DNA of 64,000 bases, taken from Fen731 sp964481885 (GTDB lineage Bacteria; Actinomycetota; Humimicrobiia; Humimicrobiales; Humimicrobiaceae). The notes beneath the pieces were generated by a model. That model was not told where the DNA came from. It saw only the letters and a list, made by a program, of their open reading frames with translations, and did no database searches. Location: the NCBI GenBank assembly GCA_964481885.1, contig CAYZUS010000005.1, positions 22,097 through 86,096 of the forward strand. The letters run 5' to 3'. Below, piece by piece: positions 26,534-35,704 of this stretch. The position numbers and the translations under genes are program-made. The stretch's first letter is position 1, and each line of letters opens with the position of its first letter.

Positions 26534-27490
26534 CTATTTCTGCAGCAAATGCATGGCAAAACCACTTATCTGTTCTTTAAGATACACAGCTATAATTTTG
26601 CCATTCTTTTCCTTTGCTGTGGCCATATCAGTTTCAAAACCCCGTTTGCCCAGATAATAAATGGCACGCGCTATACTGTTTGTGCGTATGGCAATGTGCC
26701 CATGCAGCCCCGCCCCTATTTTTTTATTGACTTCCAGGATGCTTCCAATAAAATTGGAGCTTTCCCCTTCCTTTATGCCCAGGCCAAAAGCCTTGTCAAA
26801 CATCAAAGCAGAGTTCATTGCGCTTTGCCCATCCGGAGTATTTATCCCGATATGCGCAAGCTCAAATCCCAGCAGTATTGTGATTGCCTGTTTTACTGCA
26901 TCTGTTATCTTTACAAATGTTTTTGCCGCCATTGCAGACGGGCTGCATAAAAAGCCGCCTCCAATTGCAAATACATATTCTTTATCTGAGTATTCTTTTA
27001 AGTTGGCCAGGTCCACTCCACCTGTCGGTATGAATTTCTTGTTTCTGTACGGGCCGTTTAGTGCCTTTAGCGCTTCCACACCGCCGTATACATTTGCAGG
27101 AAAGAACTTCAATACATCCAGTCCGAATTTATCTGCAAATTCAATTTCGGTAGGAGTAACGCAGCCTGGTGTTATGGCAACGCCGCAGTCAGCACACCAT
27201 TTTACAACTGTTTCATCAAATCCCGGGGTTACAACAAATTCAGCACCGGCTTTCACTGCATCGTCTGCCTGCTCGACACTTCTTACTGTACCTGCGCCGA
27301 CAAGCATATCGGGAAATTTTGCTTTAACTTTTTTAATACAGTCCAGCGCGGCTTTGGTGCGCATGGTTATTTCCATGATATCAAGTCCGCCGGCTAAAAG
27401 CGCCTCTGCTGCAGGTATGGCATCATCAGCGTTTTCCAGAACCACTACAGGTACAAGCCCTGCCAGGCCAATTCTATCCAGTACACTCAT
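26534..27490 (-). CDS. KDPG/KHG aldolase fused to a C-terminal VOC domain
   Basis: 318 residues, about 100 longer than a usual Eda. Residues 1-210 form the aldolase barrel, with Glu40 in MEITMRT and the Schiff-base Lys128 in VLKFFPA. It splits KDPG into pyruvate and glyceraldehyde 3-phosphate. Residues from about 212 form a VOC (glyoxalase-fold) module with AHIGINT, GLHGHIAIRT and a terminal FAMHLLQK, which keeps His positions typical of metal binding. The added domain could act on a by-product or tune specificity. It lies between KDG kinase and a 2-hydroxyacid dehydrogenase. Confidence 0.88.
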   Translation of the reverse strand: MSVLDRIGLAGLVPVVVLENADDAIPAAEALLAGGLDIMEITMRTKAALDCIKKVKAKFPDMLVGAGTVRSVEQADDAVKAGAEFVVTPGFDETVVKWCADCGVAITPGCVTPTEIEFADKFGLDVLKFFPANVYGGVEALKALNGPYRNKKFIPTGGVDLANLKEYSDKEYVFAIGGGFLCSPSAMAAKTFVKITDAVKQAITILLGFELAHIGINTPDGQSAMNSALMFDKAFGLGIKEGESSNFIGSILEVNKKIGAGLHGHIAIRTNSIARAIYYLGKRGFETDMATAKEKNGKIIAVYLKEQISGFAMHLLQK

Positions 27491-27654
27491 TTTTTAACCA
27501 TTCCTTTCAAGCTACTAAATAATAATTAAAAATGTTCCTTTTTGGGCTTCAGAGCGCAAAATGACAATTATTAATATTTCTTTTTATACCAATATGCACA
27601 AAATACTAATTAAAATTATTCCTTTTTAGACTCAAAGCCTCTATTGAAATTATT

Positions 27655-28617
27655 TTAAAATTTATTTACAGGGTATGTGGGTTTGCCGCTCTCAAATACC
27701 GCCCTTATATTCTGTGCGACTTTGGTATGCAGTTCCTTCATGGATTCGTCTGAGTAAAATCCCACATGATCCGTCAGTATGCAGTTTTCCATTTTCAACA
27801 AAGGATTGTCAGCTGGCAAGGGTTCCTTACTATGAGTGTCAAGCCCTGCAAAAGCTATCTTGCCATTTGACAGAGCATCTATTAATGCTGCCTCGTCAAC
27901 CAGCGGTCCTCGTGCAGTATTAATAAGAATTGCAGAGTTTTTCATAATTGAAAATGCCTTTTCGTTAATGATTCCTTTCGTTTCAGGGGTTACAGGCATA
28001 TGAAGTGAAATATAGTCTGCTTCGGCCAATGCTGTTTCCAGGTCTGCCTTCTGCGCGCCCAGAGACTCAATTATTTCCTTTGAGACATACGGGTCATATA
28101 CCAGTACTTTTTTCAGGCCAAGGCCCGAAAGTTTCCTTACCAGGCATCTCGCGATATTTCCAAAGCCTATTATTGCAAAAACCCTGTCTTTTATCCTGTA
28201 TATGCCGCTTCTGTCCATGTTCCATCCGCCCTGTCTGACCTGCTTGTCACGAAGGGTAATTCGCCTTACGCAGGAATAGAAAAGAGCCATGGCATGGTCG
28301 GAAACATCCTCCATGCAATAATCGGGCACATTGGCCACAAAGATTTTCTTTTTGGTGCAGGCTTCGACATCCACATTATCGTATCCGACGCCGTATCTTG
28401 AAACCACTTTGCATCTGGTCATGTTTTCTATAACCTGTGCCGGCATGGGCGCCTGATCCAAGAGTACTCCATCTGCGTCTTTGCACGCGATTATCATTTC
28501 TTCGACTGTTGAACAGTCCTCGATAACAACTTCAGCGTCCACCGGTTTTAATACTGCTGCTTCAATGCTGTAGTCGCCGTGACGGTTATCTGATACTACC
28601 ACTTTATATTTTGCCAT
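27655..28617 (-). CDS. D-isomer-specific 2-hydroxyacid dehydrogenase
   Basis: 320 residues from the ATG at 28617, preceded by AAGGAG. GFGNIA is the NAD loop. The catalytic Arg is in NTARGPLVDE, the Glu in HSKEPLP and the His in TDHVGFYS. It resembles phosphoglycerate or glyoxylate/hydroxypyruvate reductases and may make a 2-oxo acid for the neighbouring E1, or reduce hydroxypyruvate. The 5' flank enters an assembly gap. Confidence 0.88.
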   Translation of the reverse strand: MAKYKVVVSDNRHGDYSIEAAVLKPVDAEVVIEDCSTVEEMIIACKDADGVLLDQAPMPAQVIENMTRCKVVSRYGVGYDNVDVEACTKKKIFVANVPDYCMEDVSDHAMALFYSCVRRITLRDKQVRQGGWNMDRSGIYRIKDRVFAIIGFGNIARCLVRKLSGLGLKKVLVYDPYVSKEIIESLGAQKADLETALAEADYISLHMPVTPETKGIINEKAFSIMKNSAILINTARGPLVDEAALIDALSNGKIAFAGLDTHSKEPLPADNPLLKMENCILTDHVGFYSDESMKELHTKVAQNIRAVFESGKPTYPVNKF

Positions 28618-28635
28618 TTTTAAGACTCCTTTGCT

Positions 28636-28735
28636 NNNNNNNNNNNNNNNNNNNNNNNNNNNNNNNNNNNNNNNNNNNNNNNNNNNNNNNNNNNNNNNNN
28701 NNNNNNNNNNNNNNNNNNNNNNNNNNNNNNNNNNN
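28636..28735. other. Assembly gap (100 N)
   Basis: Exactly 100 N between the 2-hydroxyacid dehydrogenase and the M20 peptidase. Unlike the other two gaps it is not flanked by a visible tandem repeat. It hides the 3' end of the peptidase gene. Confidence 0.98.
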
Positions 28736-29917
28736 TATCGCCATGGCACAGGATTTAATGTCTGCCAGTTTTACCTGTTCATTGTCAGAATGAGCATGGC
28801 GCAACTCACCTGCCCCGAATATCACAGCCGGTATTTTCTTTTCGTGCGAATAAAACCACATGTCGCAACAGGCCGGAAGAGCAGAATACTGCACTTCTAA
28901 CCCCGCCTGCCGTACAGATTCTGCAAATTCCACCACACAGGGCAGTTCCCTTGAAGTAACACTGGGTTCACGCTGCAAGGGAAAACTTATTTCTGTATAG
29001 CCTGAAATTTCTGCTCCCGCACCCTCTATGCTTTTGGATATTTCATCCATGACTTCCTGTGAAGTCATGCCGGGCAAAAAGCCGAACACTCCCTCAAGTA
29101 CTGCTTCTTTGGGAGCTGTAGCCGGCCATGCTCCCGAGTGAAGCTTTCCGAAAGTCAGTGGCATGGGATTTTCAAAATCCTCAAAGGGATGTGCCCCTTT
29201 GAGCCTCTGAAAAATTTTTTTATGGCAGTCTTCCAATACGCTCATAACCGTAACCGCAGTTTTTAGTGCATTTTTTACAGATTTTACGTCACCGCTATGT
29301 CCGGCTATTCCTCTGGTAACCACCCTGAACCATAGGACACCCCTGCTGGCAGTCAGTATTTTTAAATCTGTTGGTTCCATGATTATGGCAAGGCTTGCAT
29401 GCAGTTCTTCCTGCATCAGCGCAAGTGTGCCGTTTCCGCCTACTTCTTCTTCAGCAACAATATGGACCTGCAATGTTTTTTGCGGTTTTACACCGGATTT
29501 TTTGATGGCAGACAGAAGAAGGTAAATAGCTGCTATTTGTCCCTTGTCATCACATGCGCCACGGCCATACATCACTCCGTCTTTTTCGAAGGCGCAAAAC
29601 ATTTCCTCAGCAGCCGGCACAGTATCAGCGTGCGCATTTAGTATCACTGTATCGCTTGTAAGGCCACTTACCTTAAGCACAAGATTATTCTTGTTATTGT
29701 AGGATATCCCATCTTTTACAGTACTGTAATAAGGATCCGACTTAAGGTCCTGTGGCATTTTTACAAGCGTAGCACTGTCGCAGAGGTCAAGAAACTCGCT
29801 TTTCAAGACGGCCATTAATTCTTCTTCTTCGCCTGAAAGTGATTTTACGGCAATAATTTTTTTTAAAAAAAGCGCCGCATCCTTTAAATTTTCATCAAAA
29901 ATATAAGTGTTTTCCAT
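28736..29917 (-). CDS. M20-family peptidase/deacylase (3' end in gap)
   Basis: About 394 codons are visible; the C-terminal end is lost in the gap. The ArgE/DapE/CPG2 family is shown by NAHADTVP, GRGACDDKGQ, EEEVGGNG and MEPTDL, the two-zinc ligands and general-base Glu, with the dimerisation domain after GIAGHSG. It could deacylate an amino-acid derivative or split a dipeptide. The ATG at 29917 is preferred over the adjacent TTG, but neither has a clear ribosome site. Confidence 0.85.
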
Positions 29918-30065
29918 CAATATGTTTTTATTTATTACAGATATTTGTTACAAATTTATACATTTACGTTCAAGTGACATTTTATTTAAGGGGCCTTTTT
30001 GATCAGCTTGCCGCCAAACAGAAACAACAACTCCGTCCCTCTATTGCCCCGTCCAACGCACAAAT

Positions 30066-31385
30066 CTACTGCAGGCTTAATAACGCTGATTCCATTATAT
30101 CCAGGCTCTCATCTATCTCTTCGTCGCTTATAACAAGCGGCGGCCCCACACGAATCACATTACCGAAGATGCCGACTATGCCTATCAGAAGCCCTTTTTG
30201 TGCGCACCTGAGCACAAGCTCCTGCGCAAGTTTGGGAGCAGGTTCTTTTGTTTTTTTGTCCATAACAAGTTCCATGCCTATTACAAGGCCCCTGCCCCGG
30301 ACATCGCCCAGGTATTTGGATTTTTCCTGGATATTTAATAGACGGTCCTTAATGATTTTGCCGGCTCTTAGCGCTTTATTTGCCAGATCCTCCTGTTTCA
30401 TGATTTCAAGAACTGCAATGGTGGCTGCGCAGGAAATTGCATTTCCCCCAGCTGTACTGCTTAACTCGCCCCTTCCAAGGCAGTCAATAACATCGGATCT
30501 CATAAGCAGTGCTGCCTGAGTTATCCCGCTGCCTATACCTTTCCCCGAACCCACTAGGTCAGGGGTTAAATCTTCCCACTGCATGTAATACATCTTTCCG
30601 CACCTGCCAAACGAGGACTGGACCTCGTCCAAAGCAAAAAGGATTTTCTTATCCCTTATCCATTTTTCAAGTTCTGTCATCCAGCCATCCGGTGGGAAAA
30701 TAAAACCTGCGGTGCCAAGATAAGGCTCTGTTATTACCCCGGCCAAAGAACCTGATGAGTTTGCCTCAACTACGTCATCCAAAAACTCAAGGCACATATT
30801 ACCACAGACATCCACTGTAGACTTAAAAGGACAGCGGTAGCAGTATGCAAAAGGAGAACGAATGACCCCTGGCATCGAGGGCCCGAAACCTTTTTTGATT
30901 TTAGACATTCCTCCTGCGCTTGCAGATGAATAAATCCTGCCGTGAAATCCGCCGTAAAAACCTATTATCTCGTGATTACCTGTTTTTCTTTTCATGATTC
31001 TTATCATGGCATCGGTTACTTCTCCGCCGGTAGATAAAAAGAAGCAGGTGTCCAGATGCTTTGGCGCCGAGTTTACCAGCTGTTCAGCTGCCTGCACCCG
31101 ATAGGTTGTCGGGTATTCATAGCAGTTAAGTATTTTTGTAGATGCTTCCTGTACTTTTGCAACAAGTTTGGGATGGCAGTGCCCCACATTTGCCACAAGC
31201 ACCCCTGAGGTCCAGTCTATAAAAACATTTCCGTCTACGTCGATTAGCCTTGCGCCGATGCCATGATCAACAGCAATAGGCGCCTGGAACCCTGTGGTCC
31301 TGGCTTCGGCTTTGCCCCAACGCTCTATAAGTTCTTTAGACTTTGGGCCCGGAAGAGGTGTTTTTACATTAGCTATATTTGTCAT
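30066..31385 (-). CDS. Class III aminotransferase (GabT/AGXT2-like)
   Basis: 439 residues. It transfers an amino group between an omega-amino acid and a 2-oxo acid using PLP. LDEVQSSFGRCG is the cofactor-binding Asp region and GSGKGIGSG holds the PLP Lys. An extra Cys-rich patch (YCYRCPFKSTVDVCGNMC) may form a small metal or disulfide site. It starts six bases after the Gfo/Idh stop codon and is followed by the M20 peptidase. The substrate could be an amino sugar acid or a beta-amino acid. Confidence 0.88.
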   Translation of the reverse strand: MTNIANVKTPLPGPKSKELIERWGKAEARTTGFQAPIAVDHGIGARLIDVDGNVFIDWTSGVLVANVGHCHPKLVAKVQEASTKILNCYEYPTTYRVQAAEQLVNSAPKHLDTCFFLSTGGEVTDAMIRIMKRKTGNHEIIGFYGGFHGRIYSSASAGGMSKIKKGFGPSMPGVIRSPFAYCYRCPFKSTVDVCGNMCLEFLDDVVEANSSGSLAGVITEPYLGTAGFIFPPDGWMTELEKWIRDKKILFALDEVQSSFGRCGKMYYMQWEDLTPDLVGSGKGIGSGITQAALLMRSDVIDCLGRGELSSTAGGNAISCAATIAVLEIMKQEDLANKALRAGKIIKDRLLNIQEKSKYLGDVRGRGLVIGMELVMDKKTKEPAPKLAQELVLRCAQKGLLIGIVGIFGNVIRVGPPLVISDEEIDESLDIMESALLSLQ

Positions 31386-31390
31386 TTAAG

Positions 31391-32596
31391 TCATCCCCCT
31401 ATTTTCTCTATTTTCACTTCCTGTCCGAGTCTTTCTGAAGAAAGATATCCGGAATATATGGTCATTATGGTATCTGCTGCAAGCTCTATGCCTGAAATTG
31501 GCTGCCTCTTATTATCTGCAAAGCATTCTATTGCATCCTGCATCTCTGCTTTGTATCCAAACAGCCAGTTTTCATCCATGCCAACCTTGAGCCAGCCTTC
31601 ATTGGTGCTTATGCTGCAGTTTACATATATGTCATCAAACTGTGAACCTTTGGGATTATAGGTCTCCATCAAAGTAACAGGGTTTATGTTTATCCGGGTC
31701 CGGTGATTTGCGGCAAAAACATCCACATAGTCATTGATACCGCCCAGCACGGTGGCGCCTGCAATAATGTCTCCCACGGTGCCGTCTTCAAATACAACAT
31801 GCGCCCACCCATAATCCTCAACATCATGATAGTCGCATCGCAAAAAACCTTTGTCCTCATAACCTTTGCATTTTGTGAGGGTATGTATCCTTGCGGATAC
31901 TGATTCAGGGCGGATAGGTTTGCCGTATCTTGCCAGTCCCTCCACCCGTTTTAAGTATATGATGGCGCCAAGCGGATGGCTGCCTGTGCTTATAAGGGAA
32001 CCGCCACCGGCAAATTTCCACTGATTTGAATAGGCAGCATGATTGCCCTTATGGGCTTCCTCACCGGTCATTCGCAGTATCTGCGCACCGGTCTTTCTTA
32101 CTATTTCAGCTTCTTTCTGTACCTGGGGTGTATATACAAAATTTTCAAAATATGTAAATACAGTATTGTTTTTTTTCACCGCGTCATATACGGCATTTGT
32201 CTTTTTGGATATCACGTCAAGCATCAGTTCCTTGGATGTTTCCATGCCATTAAAGGCGTCCCAGTCTTTTTTATCAGGGGCATAGCCAAGCAGTGGCTTT
32301 TCGCACATTATCCCCTTGCCGGCATTTGCAGCTTCAAGGATATTGTCTGCATGAGCATAGGGCGGTGTACATATATCAACTGCGTCCACATTGGCCAGCA
32401 TCTCAGTAATGGTCCCAAAATGGCTTATTCCTCTTTCCTCGGCAAAAGACGCAGCTTTCTGGCTGACGATGTCAGTGACTCCTACAATCTCAAAATCGCT
32501 GCCATATACTGTTTTGGCGCAATCGTAATGTGCAACAGCAATAAATCCTGCGCCAGCTATTCCTATTCTTGTCTTCCTGCTCAAATCTGCCACCAC
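31391..32596 (-). CDS. Gfo/Idh/MocA-family oxidoreductase
   Basis: Up to 401 residues. GIAGAGFIA is the NAD(P) loop and EKPLLG the conserved catalytic Lys motif. The family oxidises or reduces sugars, inositols and their derivatives. The frame opens with GTG GTG at 32596, but the ribosome-like GGAG overlaps them, so TTG at 32584 may be the true start. It probably begins the operon that includes the aminotransferase and M20 peptidase. Confidence 0.85.
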   Translation of the reverse strand: MVADLSRKTRIGIAGAGFIAVAHYDCAKTVYGSDFEIVGVTDIVSQKAASFAEERGISHFGTITEMLANVDAVDICTPPYAHADNILEAANAGKGIMCEKPLLGYAPDKKDWDAFNGMETSKELMLDVISKKTNAVYDAVKKNNTVFTYFENFVYTPQVQKEAEIVRKTGAQILRMTGEEAHKGNHAAYSNQWKFAGGGSLISTGSHPLGAIIYLKRVEGLARYGKPIRPESVSARIHTLTKCKGYEDKGFLRCDYHDVEDYGWAHVVFEDGTVGDIIAGATVLGGINDYVDVFAANHRTRININPVTLMETYNPKGSQFDDIYVNCSISTNEGWLKVGMDENWLFGYKAEMQDAIECFADNKRQPISGIELAADTIMTIYSGYLSSERLGQEVKIEKIGG

Positions 32597-32792
32597 TCCA
32601 GCCGCACATTTGTCGGCATATAATAATAATTAAAAAATTAGTCTAAATATGACCGCCGGTAACGCAAAGTAAATAATAAACAGTATGCAAGCCTTTCATA
32701 AACAACCTGTAAGCCTTGGAACCTGTCTTCTTTAGTGCCAGCTATTCAGACACCTAAAGCCCTACATTTATTCACACAAATCAGGTATAAAG

Positions 32793-32812
32793 TTTTATTT
32801 GCGCAAATAAAA
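32793..32812. promoter_or_regulatory. 20-bp perfect palindrome
   Basis: TTTTATTTGC followed directly by GCAAATAAAA, a perfect palindrome without spacer. It lies 23 bp past the lactonase stop and about 200 bp before the Gfo/Idh gene. It could be an operator for the latter operon or a weak terminator for the former. Confidence 0.45.
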
Positions 32813-32834
32813 AACAGAGTATTTCGAACAATTA

Positions 32835-33641
32835 CTATTTCTGCTCTTCCCCATATATAAATGCTTCGCCGGGGCTTAGCATTACAAGCCTGCAGTCGGG
32901 CGCATATTCGGGAAATGCCTTGATGGCATCTATAGGGTCGCCCTTTTCTCCCTTATGCAAAGGAAATGTCCAGAAATGATGAGGCAAGCACACCTTTGAC
33001 TGCATCTGATTTGCCAGCTTTGCGGCATCTTCTGCATTCAGGTTGCCAAACGCCCCGTTGATAGGCAAAAGTGCCACCTGTGGCTTTAGTTCTATTGCTT
33101 TCTCTAGGACTTTGCTGTTATAACAGGTATCACCGCTGTAATAAACCTTTACATAACCAAAATCAAACATAAAGCCAAATGCCTCATTACAGAATTCGCC
33201 ATGGTCGGCCCCTGTAATGATGAGTTTAAACTCATCAAAACTTACTTCCATATCCTTTTTAATAAGATTTATCTTTTGATCAGGGACCCCGGCCTGAATG
33301 GCTATTTTTTTACTTTCCGTATTTGCATATAAAGATGTGCGATTGTTGTTTAGCAGCTCAAAAATGGCGTCCGCATCCAGATGGTCACCATGCTCGTGTG
33401 ATGAAAAAAGATAGTCTATACCGATTTCGCCAGGTTTAAACACGGATGCCGTCATTCTTTTAAAACCGTATCCATAGTCTTTTTTAAGAAGATTGTACAC
33501 ATAGTCTGTAAGATACGGGTCAATTGCAATGATTTTACCACCAGGAGTCTTTATTAAAAAACCAGCCTGCCCTATCCAGATTATGCATATGTTATTTCTG
33601 CTTACTCTAATGTTATCCAGGTATTCTTTAAAAGTCTGCAT
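32835..33641 (-). CDS. Metallo-beta-lactamase-fold hydrolase (UlaG-like)
   Basis: 268 residues from the ATG at 33641, preceded by AAAGGAGG; the longer frame has no such site. SSHEHGDHLD is the HxHxDH zinc motif, and ADHGEF, SGDTCY and LPHHFWTFP supply further ligand regions. It resembles L-ascorbate-6-phosphate lactonase UlaG, which opens sugar lactones, and so would fit downstream of sugar oxidation. Substrate inferred. Confidence 0.85.
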   Translation of the reverse strand: MQTFKEYLDNIRVSRNNICIIWIGQAGFLIKTPGGKIIAIDPYLTDYVYNLLKKDYGYGFKRMTASVFKPGEIGIDYLFSSHEHGDHLDADAIFELLNNNRTSLYANTESKKIAIQAGVPDQKINLIKKDMEVSFDEFKLIITGADHGEFCNEAFGFMFDFGYVKVYYSGDTCYNSKVLEKAIELKPQVALLPINGAFGNLNAEDAAKLANQMQSKVCLPHHFWTFPLHKGEKGDPIDAIKAFPEYAPDCRLVMLSPGEAFIYGEEQK

Positions 33642-33901
33642 AATTCCTCCTTTTGTTAATGGTCCCCGGTTTAAATATAATTTTTTCCCTGTAAAAATAA
33701 TTTCAGTCACAACTATTAATTATTCTGCATGAACAAACTAAAATATAATTCATTTTTTAGTTTTTAGCAGGCAACAATCTTTAAAAGCCTTAAATATTCC
33801 GGCCCAGGTTCACCACAATACAGGTTTTTAATTTGTTGACCCATGGCCATTTTTCAAGTTTCAAATAGCAACAGACGGCATGGCACACCGGATAAAGTGA
33901 T

Positions 33902-34600
33902 TTAAGTCTGCGAAAAACGCAGCGATTCTGCCTGTTTATTTAACTTGATAACATAATCAAGATTGTTCTGGATATGTTCCCTGAGGAAATCCTGGGCACT
34001 TTTTATATCACCTTTTTCCATAAAAGCAGCTATCTTGTAGTGCTGTCCCATCCCCTGCACTGAAAAATCTTCTTTAAACATATTGTAAAGTGAAAACAGT
34101 AAAGTCATCAGCTGATATTTGATGCTTTTATAAATATTAATCACATAGTTATTCTGGGAGCTTATAATTATGGTCTCATGGAAATTAAGATCAGCCTCTA
34201 CATACTCAAAAGAGTTCATCTCTTTTTTATTGATCATGCTATCAAGCTTCTTGACACAATGATTTAATTTTTCAACAGGCACGCAATTTTTCTGGATACA
34301 TGTTTCAATACTTAATAATTCCAACGTCATCCTGAATAAAAAGAGGTCCTCTATCTCCTTCTGTTTTAACTTAAGGACCTTTGTGTACTTGTTGCGCTCG
34401 CTTTTAACCATCCCTTCAGATTCAAGGATTAAAAAAGCTTCGCGAATACAGTTTCTGCTTATGTTGAATTCGCCTGCAAGTTTTTCTTCAATAAGCCTGG
34501 AGCCCTGTGCATAGACGCCTTCTATGATTCTCTGGCGGATGATATTTGCGGCTTTCTGGCCCAAAGGTGTTTTGTCTATGCTGTTTGTTTCGTTATCCAT
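33902..34600 (-). CDS. GntR-family regulator, FadR/FCD subfamily
   Basis: 232 residues. A winged helix-turn-helix (about 12-72, SRNCIREAFLILESEGMV) is followed by an all-helical FCD domain with metal-ligand positions such as DLNFHET and HYKIAAFMEKGD. Such regulators respond to small carboxylates. Its own promoter (34655-34683) overlaps a motif repeated at 265-287, so autoregulation and control of a distant operon are inferred. It follows the third E1 pair. Confidence 0.88.
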   Translation of the reverse strand: MDNETNSIDKTPLGQKAANIIRQRIIEGVYAQGSRLIEEKLAGEFNISRNCIREAFLILESEGMVKSERNKYTKVLKLKQKEIEDLFLFRMTLELLSIETCIQKNCVPVEKLNHCVKKLDSMINKKEMNSFEYVEADLNFHETIIISSQNNYVINIYKSIKYQLMTLLFSLYNMFKEDFSVQGMGQHYKIAAFMEKGDIKSAQDFLREHIQNNLDYVIKLNKQAESLRFSQT

Positions 34601-34654
34601 AATATTCTGACAGTGTTTCTACAATAGAAAGAATGTATATATGATTAAGTTTTA

Positions 34655-34687
34655 ATTGTATACTTGAAATTGTAGATTGTCAACAAT
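34655..34687 (-). promoter_or_regulatory. Regulator promoter with FCD-type operator
   Basis: On the minus strand TTGACA (34678-34683) and TACAAT (34655-34660) are 17 bp apart. The motif 34665-34687, with core ATTGT-CA-ACAAT, matches 22 of 23 bases of 265-287. Transcription would start near 34648. Confidence 0.68.
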
Positions 34688-34736
34688 ATGGCAAATCGTT
34701 TGGACAACGTTTGCAAATGGTTGGAGAATGAACATC

Positions 34737-35699
34737 TTATCCCAGCAACTCTTTTATCCCTGCAACAATATCACTGACCTGGGGTAATATGTCTTCTTCA
34801 AGCGGTGGCGAGAAAGGTATGGGAGCATATTTTGCTGATATTATTTTTACTTTTACACCAGAGGAAAAACTACTATAGACTAAAACAGCTATGTGTTCTG
34901 CAATAGAGCAGACCGCGTAGTCCTCCTGGACAATGAGCAACCGGCTTGTCTTTGAAACGGATTCCAGTATGGTTGCTGAATCCAACGGACTTAAACTTTG
35001 TAGATCAATAAGTTCAATACTGTACTGCGGCAAAGAACTTATCGCCTGTTTTGCCAGGCTGACCTGGTAACCGTATGCCGCTACAGTAAGATCGCTGCCT
35101 TTGGACAATATGTTTGAGAGCCCTATAGGAATGAGGTATTCTTCTTCAGGAACTTCCTGTTCTGCCTGGTATAGTATTTTTGGTTCCAAAAACGCAACTG
35201 GGTTATCATCCCTGATTGCTGATTTTAACAGCCCTTTCCCGCTATAGGCACCTGAGGCGCATACTACTTTGATGCCCGGAGTATGAATAAAAATCGATTC
35301 TACACTGGTAGAATGCTGCGATGCCTGGCTTAAGTAACCTCCGTTTGGAAGCCTTAATGTCACCGGGACAGTAACCCTGCCGCCACTCATATACCTTGCT
35401 TTTGCTATCTGGTTAAATATCTGGTCAGCTGCCACAGCATAAAAATCCCCTATCATAAATTCAACTACCGGCCGAAAGCCCCTCAATGCCGCTCCCAATG
35501 CCGCACCTGTAAAACATGATTCTGTTATGGGTGTATTTATTACCCTGCCGGCTCCGACCTTTTGGGGAAGATCATTAGTGACACCTGCGTAAGCTCCGCC
35601 TGTGGCTATATCTTCACCCATTATAAAGACTTTTTCATCTCTTAACATCTCTTCGGTGAGAGCCTCGTTTATTGCCTGCCTTAACGTAATTTTCCTCAA
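34737..35699 (-). CDS. 2-oxoacid/acetoin dehydrogenase E1 beta subunit
   Basis: 320 residues starting at TTG (35699) with AAGGAG upstream. PITESCFTGAA carries the catalytic Glu, SQHSTS the His region and EDYAVCSIAEHIA the C-terminal domain. Its stop lies just before the FCD regulator promoter. It pairs with the extended alpha chain at 35705. Confidence 0.9.
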   Translation of the reverse strand: MRKITLRQAINEALTEEMLRDEKVFIMGEDIATGGAYAGVTNDLPQKVGAGRVINTPITESCFTGAALGAALRGFRPVVEFMIGDFYAVAADQIFNQIAKARYMSGGRVTVPVTLRLPNGGYLSQASQHSTSVESIFIHTPGIKVVCASGAYSGKGLLKSAIRDDNPVAFLEPKILYQAEQEVPEEEYLIPIGLSNILSKGSDLTVAAYGYQVSLAKQAISSLPQYSIELIDLQSLSPLDSATILESVSKTSRLLIVQEDYAVCSIAEHIAVLVYSSFSSGVKVKIISAKYAPIPFSPPLEEDILPQVSDIVAGIKELLG

Positions 35700-35704
35700 A
35701 TTTA

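Noticed and set aside
26661..27497. Long plus-strand reading frame opposite the KDPG aldolase
   Set aside because: A shadow of the aldolase gene on the other strand, rich in Ser and Pro, with no motif.
27500..27640. Regulatory element between the aldolase and 2-hydroxyacid dehydrogenase genes
   Set aside because: Two poor copies of a TTCCTTTTT-containing stretch about 85 bp apart; too weak to annotate.
33735..33763. ROK operator near the lactonase gene (AAACTAAAA...TTTTAGTTT)
   Set aside because: The arms are in the reverse order to the ROK sites and the left half does not fit. It may be a local hairpin only.
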